From contig CATOST010000025.1 in assembly GCA_951812665.1 (NCBI GenBank), positions 62,001-126,000 on the forward strand: a DNA stretch of 64,000 nucleotides, read 5' to 3'. The stretch's first letter is position 1. Every line of letters begins with the position of its first letter. Shown in pieces: positions 34,898 through 42,719 of the stretch. The notes below the pieces were generated by a model, which was given only the letters and a program-made list of their open reading frames with translations, was not told the DNA's origin and did no database searches. Source of the stretch: an uncultured Acidobacteriota bacterium (lineage in GTDB: Bacteria > Acidobacteriota > UBA6911 > RPQK01 > JAJDTT01). The translations under genes were made by a program, and so were the position numbers.

Positions 34898-34996
34898 CGA
34901 GTCCTCCCCGGACATGAGGGTAAACGCGAATTGATTCTAACATTCCGAGTCTTCGAAATTCAGCCGCCACGCCGAGTCCGGATCTTCACCAAAAGA

Positions 34997-35017
34997 GAGG
35001 GGACATTCTTGTCCCTC
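34997..35017. repeat. GGGGACA hairpin family, copy D
   Basis: GAGGGGACA and TGTCCCTC pair across a short loop. It lies upstream of the PSD1 gene, and a second GGGG...CCCC stem with TAAAAA loop (35024-35041) follows. Here the element is in a divergent promoter region rather than between gene ends. Confidence 0.55.
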
Positions 35018-35058
35018 GACAATCAGGGGTTAAAAACCCCCGCTCCTAGAGAACTAAT

Positions 35059-35076
35059 TTTGCTATCAATAGCAAA
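35059..35076. promoter_or_regulatory. AT-rich palindrome, operator candidate
   Basis: TTTGCTATCAATAGCAAA is a perfect 8+2+8 palindrome in the divergent gap between the PSD1 operon and the ABC exporter gene. It lies in an A/T-rich island, with a related half (TTTCTATTGATGGCGAA, 35090-35106) 13 bp further on. The geometry fits a dimeric repressor or activator site; no regulator gene is adjacent. Confidence 0.4.
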
Positions 35077-35142
35077 TGCTGGGTCACAATTTTCTATTGA
35101 TGGCGAATTTTTCAGGACGATAGAATGAGGGACCAGAAGAAT

Positions 35143-35162
35143 GGGGGACAAGGATGTCCCCC
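35143..35162. repeat. GGGGACA hairpin family, copy E
   Basis: GGGGGACA and TGTCCCCC pair over a four-base loop. With copy D it flanks the AT-rich palindrome, upstream of the ABC transporter. Confidence 0.55.
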
Positions 35163-35258
35163 CCCTCCCAAGTCCGTTTCTGGAAAAGCGGTTCCGAATC
35201 GGGTAAGAATGAAGCCGCTCCCCGGGGACGCGCGCCGTCTCCCCCGCCGGTATTCTCT

Positions 35259-37016
35259 ATGCGATCACGAAAGAACAGGAAGAAGCCCTCTCTCACCACC
35301 GTACGCTACGCCTTCAAGAAGATCATCTGGCCGCGCCGGAAGCTTCTCTTGCTGGGATTGGCCCTGATCCTGCTGAACCGGTTGGCGGGTCTCGCCCTGC
35401 CCGCCGCCAGCAAGTTCCTCGTCGACGACGTGATCGGCGAGGGAAATCTCGAGCTGCTCCGGACTCTGCTGGCCGCCGTGACGGTGGCCATCGTGGTGCA
35501 GTCTTTCAGCTCCTTCTTTCTGACCAGACTCCTGAGCGTGGAGGCTCAGCACCTGATTTCCCTGCTCCGGGCTCAGGTCCAGCGCCACATCATCTATCTG
35601 CCTATCCGGTTCTTCGACAACACCAAGTCGGGCGAGTTGGTCTCCCGGATCATGACCGACGTGGAGGGCGTCCGGAATCTGGTCGGCACCGGACTCGTCC
35701 ACCTCTTCGGCGGAGTCCTGACCGCCATCGGCTCCCTCTTTTTCCTCTTCAGAATCAGCGTCCTGATGACGCTCTACACCCTGGTTCCCCTGACCATCCT
35801 GGGGCTGATCTCGCTCAAGGCCTTCGGCCACATCCGGCCCATCTTCCGCGAGAGGGGCAAGATCAACGCCGACGTCACCGGCCGGCTCGCCGAATCCCTG
35901 GGCGGCATCCGGGTCATCAAGGGTTTCAGCGCCGAGCGGCAGGAGATCCGCATCTTCAAAAAGGGGGTGGCGAGGATCTTCGACAACGTCCGGAAGTCCC
36001 TCACCGCCACCAGCCTGGTCACCAGCGCGTCGACGCTGCTGCTGGGACTGGCCAGCGTGGGGATCATGGGTCTGGGGAGCTCCATGATCCTGGAGGGCGA
36101 GATGACGGTGGGGGATTTCGTCTCCTTCACCCTCTTCCTGGGATTCCTCATCGCTCCCATCGTCCAGATGGGCAACATCGGAAGTCAGATCACCGAGGCG
36201 TTCGCCGGCCTCGACCGGAGCGAAGAGATCCTGACGACGGCCCGGGAGGACGACGATCCGGGCCGGACCGTGGTGTTGGACGATGTGGAAGGCCGCATCG
36301 TCTTCCAAGGTGTGACCTTCTCCTATGAGCCGGGAAACCCGGTGCTGAAGGAGGTGAGCTTCGACGCTCCGGCCGGGAGCGTGACGGCGCTGGTGGGAAG
36401 CTCCGGATCCGGAAAGACCACCCTGGCCGGCCTGGCGGCCTCCTTCCTGAAACCGGACCGGGGCCGGGTCCTGGTCGACGGCCGCGATCTCTCCACAGTG
36501 ACCCTGCAATCGTACCGGTCCCGGCTTGGAGTCGTCCTGCAGGACGACTTCCTGTACGAAGGGACCATCCGCGAGAACATCCTCTTCGGCCGGCCCCAGG
36601 CTACCAAGGAGGAGCTGCTGGAAGCGGTGCGGGCGTCCCACGTCAAGGAGTTCACCGACCACTTCGACGCGGGACTCGAAACCCTCATCGGAGAGCGGGG
36701 CGTGAAGCTCTCGGGAGGCCAGCGCCAGCGGGTGTCCATCGCCCGCGCCCTTTTGGCCGATCCCAGGATTCTGATCCTGGACGAGGCCACCTCCAACCTG
36801 GACACGGAGAGCGAGCTCTACATCCAGCAGAGTCTGGCCGGGCTGATACGGGGACGCACGACCTTCGTCATCGCCCATCGTCTCAGCACCATACGCCAGG
36901 CTCATCAGATCCTGGTGGTGGAGGCGGGCGAGATCGTGGAGCGGGGAGATCACGAGGAACTGATCCGGCGACGGGGACGCTACTACCAGCTCTACACTTA
37001 CCAGGCGCGAATCTGA
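35259..37016 (+). CDS. ABC exporter, fused TM-ATPase (MsbA-like)
   Basis: This protein has about 585 residues from ATG 35259. Its six-helix type-IV exporter domain begins RKLLLLGLALILLNRLAGLA and contains the coupling segment YLPIRFFDNTKSGELVSRIM. The C-terminal nucleotide-binding domain has Walker A LVGSSGSGKTTLAG, Q-loop region LGVVLQDDFLYEG, signature LSGGQRQRVSIARAL, Walker B ILILDEATSNLD and the H-loop in FVIAHRLST. Half-transporters of this type act as homodimers exporting lipids, lipid A precursors or hydrophobic compounds from the inner membrane. All ATPase motifs are intact. Upstream in-frame sequence back to 35154 is low-complexity and lacks a ribosome site. Confidence 0.9.
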   Translation: MRSRKNRKKPSLTTVRYAFKKIIWPRRKLLLLGLALILLNRLAGLALPAASKFLVDDVIGEGNLELLRTLLAAVTVAIVVQSFSSFFLTRLLSVEAQHLISLLRAQVQRHIIYLPIRFFDNTKSGELVSRIMTDVEGVRNLVGTGLVHLFGGVLTAIGSLFFLFRISVLMTLYTLVPLTILGLISLKAFGHIRPIFRERGKINADVTGRLAESLGGIRVIKGFSAERQEIRIFKKGVARIFDNVRKSLTATSLVTSASTLLLGLASVGIMGLGSSMILEGEMTVGDFVSFTLFLGFLIAPIVQMGNIGSQITEAFAGLDRSEEILTTAREDDDPGRTVVLDDVEGRIVFQGVTFSYEPGNPVLKEVSFDAPAGSVTALVGSSGSGKTTLAGLAASFLKPDRGRVLVDGRDLSTVTLQSYRSRLGVVLQDDFLYEGTIRENILFGRPQATKEELLEAVRASHVKEFTDHFDAGLETLIGERGVKLSGGQRQRVSIARALLADPRILILDEATSNLDTESELYIQQSLAGLIRGRTTFVIAHRLSTIRQAHQILVVEAGEIVERGDHEELIRRRGRYYQLYTYQARI

Positions 37017-37117
37017 TGGGTACTATGGGTGCCCATGCCTGCACTCGTGGCGCTGACAGGCACCCTCATGGCCGTGCTCGGAGTCCTGTTTTTCTATTCG
37101 GTGTCGTGAGCTGAGCG

Positions 37118-38365
37118 ATGCAGTCAGGCGACGCCAGAGCAGGCACTCCGCGACTCGGTCTGGTGTTCGGCCTCGCGCTCACCAACTACCTGTCCCACGC
37201 GCTCATTCGCTACAGCACACCGTTGTATTTCAGCGCCCTCGACTATCCGAAAGACGCTTACGAAACCTTCAGCTTCTACTGGCTGGTCGCCTTCATCGCA
37301 GGCTCCACCTTCTCGGGTCTGCTGGCGTCCCGATTCGACGAGCGGAACGTCTGGTCCAGCGGCGTCGCCGGGTTTGCCGGCCTCGGTCTGCTGCTCATCT
37401 TCATCCCCGGTTACTGGGTGGTCCCCTTTGCGGGACTGCTCTACGGGATCACGGCCGCCGCACAGTGGGTCGGAGCCATGGCCTTTGTCCAGACCGCGGC
37501 CCCGGGCACACGGGGACGGGCCAACGCCCTGCTGATGATCGCACTCGGCGGCGGCAGCTTCCTGGGAGCTCCATTGGGCGCGGCGATTCTGAACTGGGCC
37601 TCCAACGGGGATCCCACTCCCGGCAACTTCTTTCCCATGCTCTGGTTTCACACCGCCCTCTGCCTTGCGGGAGCCTTCCTGATCCGGACCGTGGCGAGAC
37701 ACCCGGGGCCGGTTCGGCGCCAGCAAACGGCGGAGAACTGGAAGACCAACTTCTCGCTGTTGCGGATGCCCCGTTACCTGGCCATGGTCATCCCGCTGAG
37801 CCTGATGGGAGGCCCGGTCTTCCAGACCGTCAACATCTACCTGCCGTACCGGGCTGAGGCTCCGGAGATCGCGCTGAAGGTGGGCGCCGTGGACCAGGGA
37901 TGGTCCATGCTCCTCACCACCGGGTACGGGATGCAGTTCCTGGGTGGCCTTTTCATCATTCTAATCGCCGGCAAGAGGGCAGGCGCCCTCATGGCCGCGG
38001 CGGTGCTGGGAGGTTACGCCGTCTGTAGTCTGGGCATCGGACTGTCGGACTACGTCTACGGCGTGGTGATTTTCACCGCCTTGTTCGAATTCCTGAGGCA
38101 ACTCATGCGCTGGTCCCAGACCGGCTACATCACCGAGCACATGCCCATCGAGTTGCGAGGTCCCGCAATCGGGTTCTCCACCACTCTGAGCGGCCTCAGT
38201 TCCACTCTGTTCGCCACCTTGATGAGGAATCTCCAGTCGCCGGACAGCCCCGACTTCTCCTCTTCCCTGCCCTTTGTCGTGGGAGGATCCATTGGACTGA
38301 CCGGGGCCGTACTGCTGTTGATTGCTCACTACACCATATTGAAGCCAAAGGAGAACCATCGCTGA
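37118..38365 (+). CDS. MFS transporter, nucleoside-permease-like
   Basis: This 415-aa integral membrane protein has about twelve hydrophobic segments (for example LGLVFGLALTNYLSHALIRY, FAGLGLLLIFIPGYWVVPFA, GLTGAVLLLIAHYTIL). It has an intracellular basic loop after TM6 (ARHPGPVRRQQTAENWKTNF). Overall layout is that of the major facilitator superfamily. The transported solute is unknown. Its stop overlaps the ATG of the next MFS gene (TGATG), so two transporters are made from one message, perhaps for related substrates. Confidence 0.8.
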   Translation: MQSGDARAGTPRLGLVFGLALTNYLSHALIRYSTPLYFSALDYPKDAYETFSFYWLVAFIAGSTFSGLLASRFDERNVWSSGVAGFAGLGLLLIFIPGYWVVPFAGLLYGITAAAQWVGAMAFVQTAAPGTRGRANALLMIALGGGSFLGAPLGAAILNWASNGDPTPGNFFPMLWFHTALCLAGAFLIRTVARHPGPVRRQQTAENWKTNFSLLRMPRYLAMVIPLSLMGGPVFQTVNIYLPYRAEAPEIALKVGAVDQGWSMLLTTGYGMQFLGGLFIILIAGKRAGALMAAAVLGGYAVCSLGIGLSDYVYGVVIFTALFEFLRQLMRWSQTGYITEHMPIELRGPAIGFSTTLSGLSSTLFATLMRNLQSPDSPDFSSSLPFVVGGSIGLTGAVLLLIAHYTILKPKENHR

Positions 38366-39654
38366 TGTCCATGGCCGACAGTCGCTGGCAACGTATCGCA
38401 ACCTTGTGCGGCCTTTACGCCGCCCAGGGACTTCCCTGGGGCTTCATGACCATCGCTCTGATTTCGTACCTCACGGCCAAAGGCGTCAACGAGAGTCAGG
38501 CCGGTGAACTGGCCGCCATCGTCCTGGTCCCCTGGACCTTCAAGCTGATCTGGGCGCCTCTGATCGACACCGTGACCATCCGCTCCATGGGCCGGCGCCG
38601 CCCCTGGATCATCGGGGCGGAACTGATGATGGGCATCACCCTGCTGGGGCTCCTCCTCATGGGCAACCTGGAAGGAGATCTGAAGTTCCTGGGATGGATG
38701 TTCTTTCTGCACAACTGTTTCGCCTCGCTGCAGGACGTCTCCACCGACGCCCTCGCGGTGGACATCCTGCCCCGTAGCGAATACGGGCAGGTCAACGGCT
38801 TGATGTGGGGCTCCAAGCTGGTCGGCAAGGGGATCGGCGCCGGTCTCATGGCCGTGGTGATGAGCCACTGGGGGATCCCGGCTGCGGTCCTGGTGCAGTT
38901 CGCCATCATGGTGTTGATCATGCTGCTTCCCCTGCTGCTGCTGGAGAGGTCCGGGGAGAAGCGCTTTCCCTGGAGTCGCGGCCGGGCATCCGAGCAGGTG
39001 GCGGCCCCCAGCGTCCGCAGTCCCTGGGAGGTGCTGCGGGACATGCGTCGCGGCTTCGCCCTGAGCTCCATGTACATCTTCGCCATTGTCGGAACCATCA
39101 AGACCATCGGCTACGGCGTGACGGAGATCGTCAACAAGACCCTCTACACCCAACGCCTGGGTTGGAGCTCCGTAGACTACTCTGTCGTGTCGGCTTACGC
39201 CGTGGTTCCCGAGCTGTTGGGAGCCATCGGGGCCGGGTTCCTGGCCGACCGCTTCGGCCGCCGCCGCGTCATGGGGGTCAGCCTGGGGGCATCGGCCCTC
39301 CTGGCTTTGCTCTTCGGGGCCCTGCCCGAACTCTGGTCCACCACCTGGTTCACTACGCTCTACCTGGTGCTGGCGCCGGCCCTGTGGGCTGTGGTTGGCG
39401 TCAGTTTCCTTTCGTTTTCCATGCGAATCACCTGGACCCGATCCGCGGCCACCATCTTCACCACCTACATGACGCTCTCCAACGTGGGTCACGTCATCGG
39501 CAACTGGATGGCCGGACCGGTCCGCGAGGTCTTCTCATTCGAGCACTCGTTCATGGTCTCGGGCCTGATGATCATCGCGCCCATCCTGCTGCTCCCGCTG
39601 GTTCGGCCCGCCCAGGTCGACCGGGCCCGGAGGCTGGACGAGGCGATGGCGTAG
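38365..39654 (+). CDS. MFS transporter, AmpG/PAT-like
   Basis: This 429-aa membrane protein opens LYAAQGLPWGFMTIALISYL, the start pattern of AmpG-type muropeptide/acetyl-CoA (PAT) carriers. Conserved loops follow (LVPWTFKLIWAPLIDTVTIR; RSMGRRRPWIIGAELMMG; LHNCFASLQDVSTDALAVD; FLADRFGRRRVMGVSLGASA). Twelve membrane spans are predicted by eye. By family it imports large solutes such as anhydromuropeptides using the proton gradient, although many homologues in this kind of genome are uncharacterised. It is translationally coupled to the preceding MFS gene. Confidence 0.8.
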   Translation: MSMADSRWQRIATLCGLYAAQGLPWGFMTIALISYLTAKGVNESQAGELAAIVLVPWTFKLIWAPLIDTVTIRSMGRRRPWIIGAELMMGITLLGLLLMGNLEGDLKFLGWMFFLHNCFASLQDVSTDALAVDILPRSEYGQVNGLMWGSKLVGKGIGAGLMAVVMSHWGIPAAVLVQFAIMVLIMLLPLLLLERSGEKRFPWSRGRASEQVAAPSVRSPWEVLRDMRRGFALSSMYIFAIVGTIKTIGYGVTEIVNKTLYTQRLGWSSVDYSVVSAYAVVPELLGAIGAGFLADRFGRRRVMGVSLGASALLALLFGALPELWSTTWFTTLYLVLAPALWAVVGVSFLSFSMRITWTRSAATIFTTYMTLSNVGHVIGNWMAGPVREVFSFEHSFMVSGLMIIAPILLLPLVRPAQVDRARRLDEAMA

Positions 39655-39789
39655 GTTTGGCGTGGATCCGGGAAATGGCGCCGAAGTGACCAGAGAAACT
39701 CCAGAATTTCGTATGAAATTGCCTGGGAACAGTATTCTGCAACAGGCCCGGCTCGATCGTTGAGTTAAACTCGCTAGTACTCAGTTTGA

Positions 39790-40053
39790 GGCAACAGGGG
39801 AAGAACCAGCAGGACTATCACGTTCTCACTGCCACATGAGTTGGTGAATAAGGTGAACGAAATCTTGAAACAGAAGGGCCGCTCGACAAACTCACTTCTG
39901 CGAAGGGCTTTGCTTCGATACATCGAGGAGTGTGAGTGGAGACAGTGTCTCCAGTATGGAGAACGGCGGACCAGGGAAAAGGACATCAGGCCGGAGGATG
40001 TGGGGAATCTGGTTGAGGGATATCGATCCGAGACAAACACTTCTCGTTCATGA
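39790..40053 (+). pseudogene. Ribbon-helix-helix antitoxin lacking a start codon
   Basis: An open frame reads RTSRTITFSLPHELVNKVNE, the beta-strand and first helix of CopG/RHH antitoxins, then LKQKGRSTNSLLRRALLRYI and an acidic tail. The usual start (Met-Ser-Arg-Thr-Ile) would be at the codon before AGC AGG (39808), but that codon is ACC, with no ATG or GTG upstream before the TGA at 39787. Only a downstream TTG (39841), which would delete the DNA-binding strand, is available. Its stop overlaps the ATG of a truncated PIN toxin (ATGA, 40050-40053). Probably a dead VapB-like gene. Confidence 0.55.
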
Positions 40054-40133
40054 TGGTCGTTCTGGAGACCAACGCCGTTGTCTCTGGCCTGATCTTTCCT
40101 GCGAACGAGCAGTCCCCCCCGGATCGATCGTAG
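40050..40133 (+). pseudogene. PIN-domain toxin remnant
   Basis: Twenty-seven codons beginning MMVVLETNAVVSGLIFPANE correspond to the first strand and helix of PIN-domain (VapC-type) ribonucleases. The frame then ends at TAG. The first catalytic Asp of the LDTN motif is Glu here (LETN), and the remaining acidic residues are absent. A following frame (about 40134-40180, GSADFQESPPFVLLP) may be the displaced C-terminal tail, suggesting an internal deletion. Coupled to the antitoxin remnant. Confidence 0.55.
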
Positions 40134-40212
40134 GCAGTGCCGACTTCCAAGAATCTCCCCCCTTTGTCCTGCTGCCATAATCCGATCTGCCGTGGCCTTC
40201 CCATCGAGTAGT

Positions 40213-40950
40213 ATGACGCCCATGCACACTCAGAAACCGCAACACCGGATCGACGTCCTGGAGCACGGCCGGGACCGGGACGGGAACGAGCATTCGACCG
40301 ACCGGCGGCTCTTCATGCAGCTTCACGTGTTCAGCGGGTGCCGCAATACGCGTCCCCTGATCGAACAACTCGAGGCCAGCCGGCTGAAGCCGGCCGTGCT
40401 TTATCAGGACCTGAATCATCCGCGAGGAATCGGACTCCTGACCATGTCCGAGGATCCGGCCGACTTCGTCACGCTCGTGCGCCCGTTTCTGAACGGGGGT
40501 CCCTTCGGCGCCCTTACGCTACGGCCCGAGTTCACCATGCTGGGAAGGAGCTACGCCAGCGGCTATGAGCCCGACGTCGAGGACTGGCTCATCGGACGTC
40601 CCCAGCGAACGGCCCTGAACCCGGATTGGCCCTGGGCGGTCTGGTACCCCTTGCGCCGGACTGGGGCCTTCAACGCCCAACCGCAGAACGTGCAGCAGAG
40701 CATTCTGAGGGAACACGGCGGTGTCGGCCGGCTCTACGGACAACAGGATCTGGCCCACGACATCCGGTTGGCCTGCCACGGAATCGATACCAACGACAAC
40801 GAGTTCGTCATCGGCCTGGTGGGCAAGGAGCTCCATCCGCTCTCCCACCTGGTCCAGAGGATGCGCCGGACCCGGCAGACCTCCGAGTTCATGCAGCAGA
40901 TGGGGCCGTTCTTCGTGGGACGGGCGCTGTGGCGGAGCCCTATGGTGTAA
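40213..40950 (+). CDS. Chlorite dismutase-family haem protein
   Basis: This protein has about 245 residues from ATG 40213. It lacks a signal peptide. It comprises two similar ferredoxin-like halves (RRLFMQLHVFSGCRNTRPLI; LSEDPADFVTLVRPFL-like MSEDPADFVTLVRPFLNG) and a conserved second half (ALNPDWPWAVWYPLRRTGAF; AHDIRLACHGIDTNDNEFVI; QMGPFFVGRALW). I associate this with the chlorite-dismutase superfamily (Cld/HemQ/DyP fold), which binds haem b. HemQ-type members make haem in monoderms and true Clds detoxify chlorite. Which activity applies here is unclear. There is no signal or obvious partner. The assignment is from memory of homologues. Confidence 0.6.
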   Translation: MTPMHTQKPQHRIDVLEHGRDRDGNEHSTDRRLFMQLHVFSGCRNTRPLIEQLEASRLKPAVLYQDLNHPRGIGLLTMSEDPADFVTLVRPFLNGGPFGALTLRPEFTMLGRSYASGYEPDVEDWLIGRPQRTALNPDWPWAVWYPLRRTGAFNAQPQNVQQSILREHGGVGRLYGQQDLAHDIRLACHGIDTNDNEFVIGLVGKELHPLSHLVQRMRRTRQTSEFMQQMGPFFVGRALWRSPMV

Positions 40951-41079
40951 AGGGGCCTCTCGTTGCCGGGGGTGGCTATTTTGACGTCTGTTCTCCCTTT
41001 GTACACTTGAGAGTTCGGCGGCAAGAACGCCGTCGCTCCTATGGGCATTTGTTATGCTGACCGCAAGAGGAGGAAGCCT

Positions 41080-41688
41080 ATGAGTTTCTTCAACCGGAAC
41101 TTCTTCGCAGGTATGGCCGCAGGAGTCGGGCTCACCGTCGCCCTGATATTGACCGCCGGAGTGTTGATGATGTTCCAGGTCAGTCAGCGGATGGGCGATC
41201 TGGACGATCGGCTTGGCGGTCTGTCTCCCCCGCCGTTCCCCAAAGAGGAATCTCTTGCCGAGATCGAGTGGAAGCTCCAGAGTCTCGATGGTCAGGAGAC
41301 TTCGTTGTCCGCGTTCGAGGGGAAGGTACTGTTCGTTAATCTCTGGGCCACGTGGTGCGGCCCGTGCGTGGTCGAAATGCCCAGCATCCAGCGGCTTTAC
41401 GAAGAGTTCGCCCAAGAGGACGTGGCGTTTCTTTTGGTTTCCGACGAACCGCCCGACCTGGTCGAGGAGTTCGCCAAGGAACAGGGGTGGGAACTGCCGT
41501 TGTACGTAACTGACGAAGGAAGGCCTTCCGCCTTCGAGAGCCTTGGGATCCCTGCGACCTTCATTCTGGATCGGGAGGGCCGGATTGTGTTCCGCCACGT
41601 GGGGAGCGCCCGCTGGGACGACGAAACGTCCGTCCGCTTCCTGAGTGATCTGCTTGGGAAGAATGTCACGGAAGGAGACTCCACATGA
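41080..41688 (+). CDS. Membrane-anchored TlpA/ResA-like thioredoxin
   Basis: This protein has about 202 residues. ATG 41080 has AGGAGG nine bases upstream. An N-terminal membrane anchor (GMAAGVGLTVALILTAGVLM) is followed by a periplasmic thioredoxin domain with NLWATWCGPCVVEMPSI (active site WCGPC, 92-96) and the cis-Pro region GIPATFILDREGRIV. Such proteins reduce disulfides outside the cytoplasm, for example in cytochrome c maturation, which fits the many exported cytochromes encoded here. It overlaps the next gene by four bases. Confidence 0.85.
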   Translation: MSFFNRNFFAGMAAGVGLTVALILTAGVLMMFQVSQRMGDLDDRLGGLSPPPFPKEESLAEIEWKLQSLDGQETSLSAFEGKVLFVNLWATWCGPCVVEMPSIQRLYEEFAQEDVAFLLVSDEPPDLVEEFAKEQGWELPLYVTDEGRPSAFESLGIPATFILDREGRIVFRHVGSARWDDETSVRFLSDLLGKNVTEGDST

Positions 41689-42698
41689 GCGAGGGAGGAC
41701 AGGGTCCGCGCGTCCTGGTCACCGACTATGCCTGGCCGACGCTCGATCCGGAGAAGGAGATCCTGGGACGGATCGGAGCCTCCCTGATGGTGGCTTCCAC
41801 CGGCGAGGAGGACGAGTTGGTGGAGATGGCGCCCCAAGCCGACGCCATCCTGACCTGCTGGAAGGCGGTGTCGACGCGGACGATCCGGGAGGCCGCGCGC
41901 TGCCAGATCATCTCCCGGTACGGGATCGGCATCGACAACATCGACATCCCGTTCGCCACCGAACAGGGCGTGATCGTGACCAACGTACCCGCCTACTGCC
42001 TGGAAGAGGTCACCGACCAGGCCCTGGCGCTGCTTTTGGCCTCGGCCCGCAAGGTGGTCCTCTTCGACCGGGAGGCCAAGGCGGGCCGCTATGGAATGGC
42101 TCCGGGCCGGCCCATCTTCCGGATCCGGGGACGGACTCTGGGCATCGTGGGATTCGGAAAGATCGGACGTACCCTGGGACGAAAGGCTCGGGCTTTCGGT
42201 CTCAAGATCGCCGCTTTCGACCCCTATCTGGACGACTCATCCGTGCGGGAGCACGGGGCGGAGCCGATGGATCTGGATCGCCTGATGGAGGTCAGCGACT
42301 ACATCTCCATCCACGTCCCGCTCAACGATGAGACCCACCACCTCTTCGGCCGGAAGGCCTTTCGGCGAATGCGGTCCGAAGCCTTCCTCATCAACACCTC
42401 AAGGGGAGCCGTAGTGGACACGGCCGCGCTGGTGGAGGCGCTCGATGCGGGGGAGATCGCAGGCGCGGGATTGGACGTCCTTCCCCAGGAACCACCGGAT
42501 CCGGACGATCCGGTCGTGCTCCACCCGATGATCATCATCACTCCCCACGCCTCCTTCTACTCGCAGGAGTCGCTTCTGGAGTTGCAAACCACGGCAGCTC
42601 AGCAGGTTGCCGACGTTCTGTCGGGCAAGGTTCCGAAGTGGGTCGTGAATCCCGATGTCCTCGACCGGCCCAATCTCAGATCCTCCATCCATCTCTAG
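41685..42698 (+). CDS. D-2-hydroxyacid dehydrogenase (CtBP/PGDH-like)
   Basis: This 337-aa protein has ISRYGIGIDNIDIPFA, the NAD-binding GIVGFGKIGRTLGRKARAFG, catalytic Arg in FLINTSRGAVVD, Glu in LDVLPQEPPDPD, and His in IIITPHASFYSQ. All catalytic residues are present. The start overlaps the thioredoxin stop (ATGA) and glutamate dehydrogenase follows 21 bp downstream, so the three form an operon. Members reduce 2-keto acids, and pairing with an amino acid dehydrogenase suggests 2-keto/2-hydroxy acid interconversion. It is distinct from the 22437 paralogue. Confidence 0.85.
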   Translation: MSEGGQGPRVLVTDYAWPTLDPEKEILGRIGASLMVASTGEEDELVEMAPQADAILTCWKAVSTRTIREAARCQIISRYGIGIDNIDIPFATEQGVIVTNVPAYCLEEVTDQALALLLASARKVVLFDREAKAGRYGMAPGRPIFRIRGRTLGIVGFGKIGRTLGRKARAFGLKIAAFDPYLDDSSVREHGAEPMDLDRLMEVSDYISIHVPLNDETHHLFGRKAFRRMRSEAFLINTSRGAVVDTAALVEALDAGEIAGAGLDVLPQEPPDPDDPVVLHPMIIITPHASFYSQESLLELQTTAAQQVADVLSGKVPKWVVNPDVLDRPNLRSSIHL

Positions 42699-42719
42699 AA
42701 CAGGAGGCATCCGAGCACC

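Noticed and set aside
35265..36953. 562-codon minus-strand frame opposite the ABC exporter
   Set aside because: The exporter has all ABC motifs; the antisense frame is rich in Asp/Gly/His/Gln with no recognisable domain.
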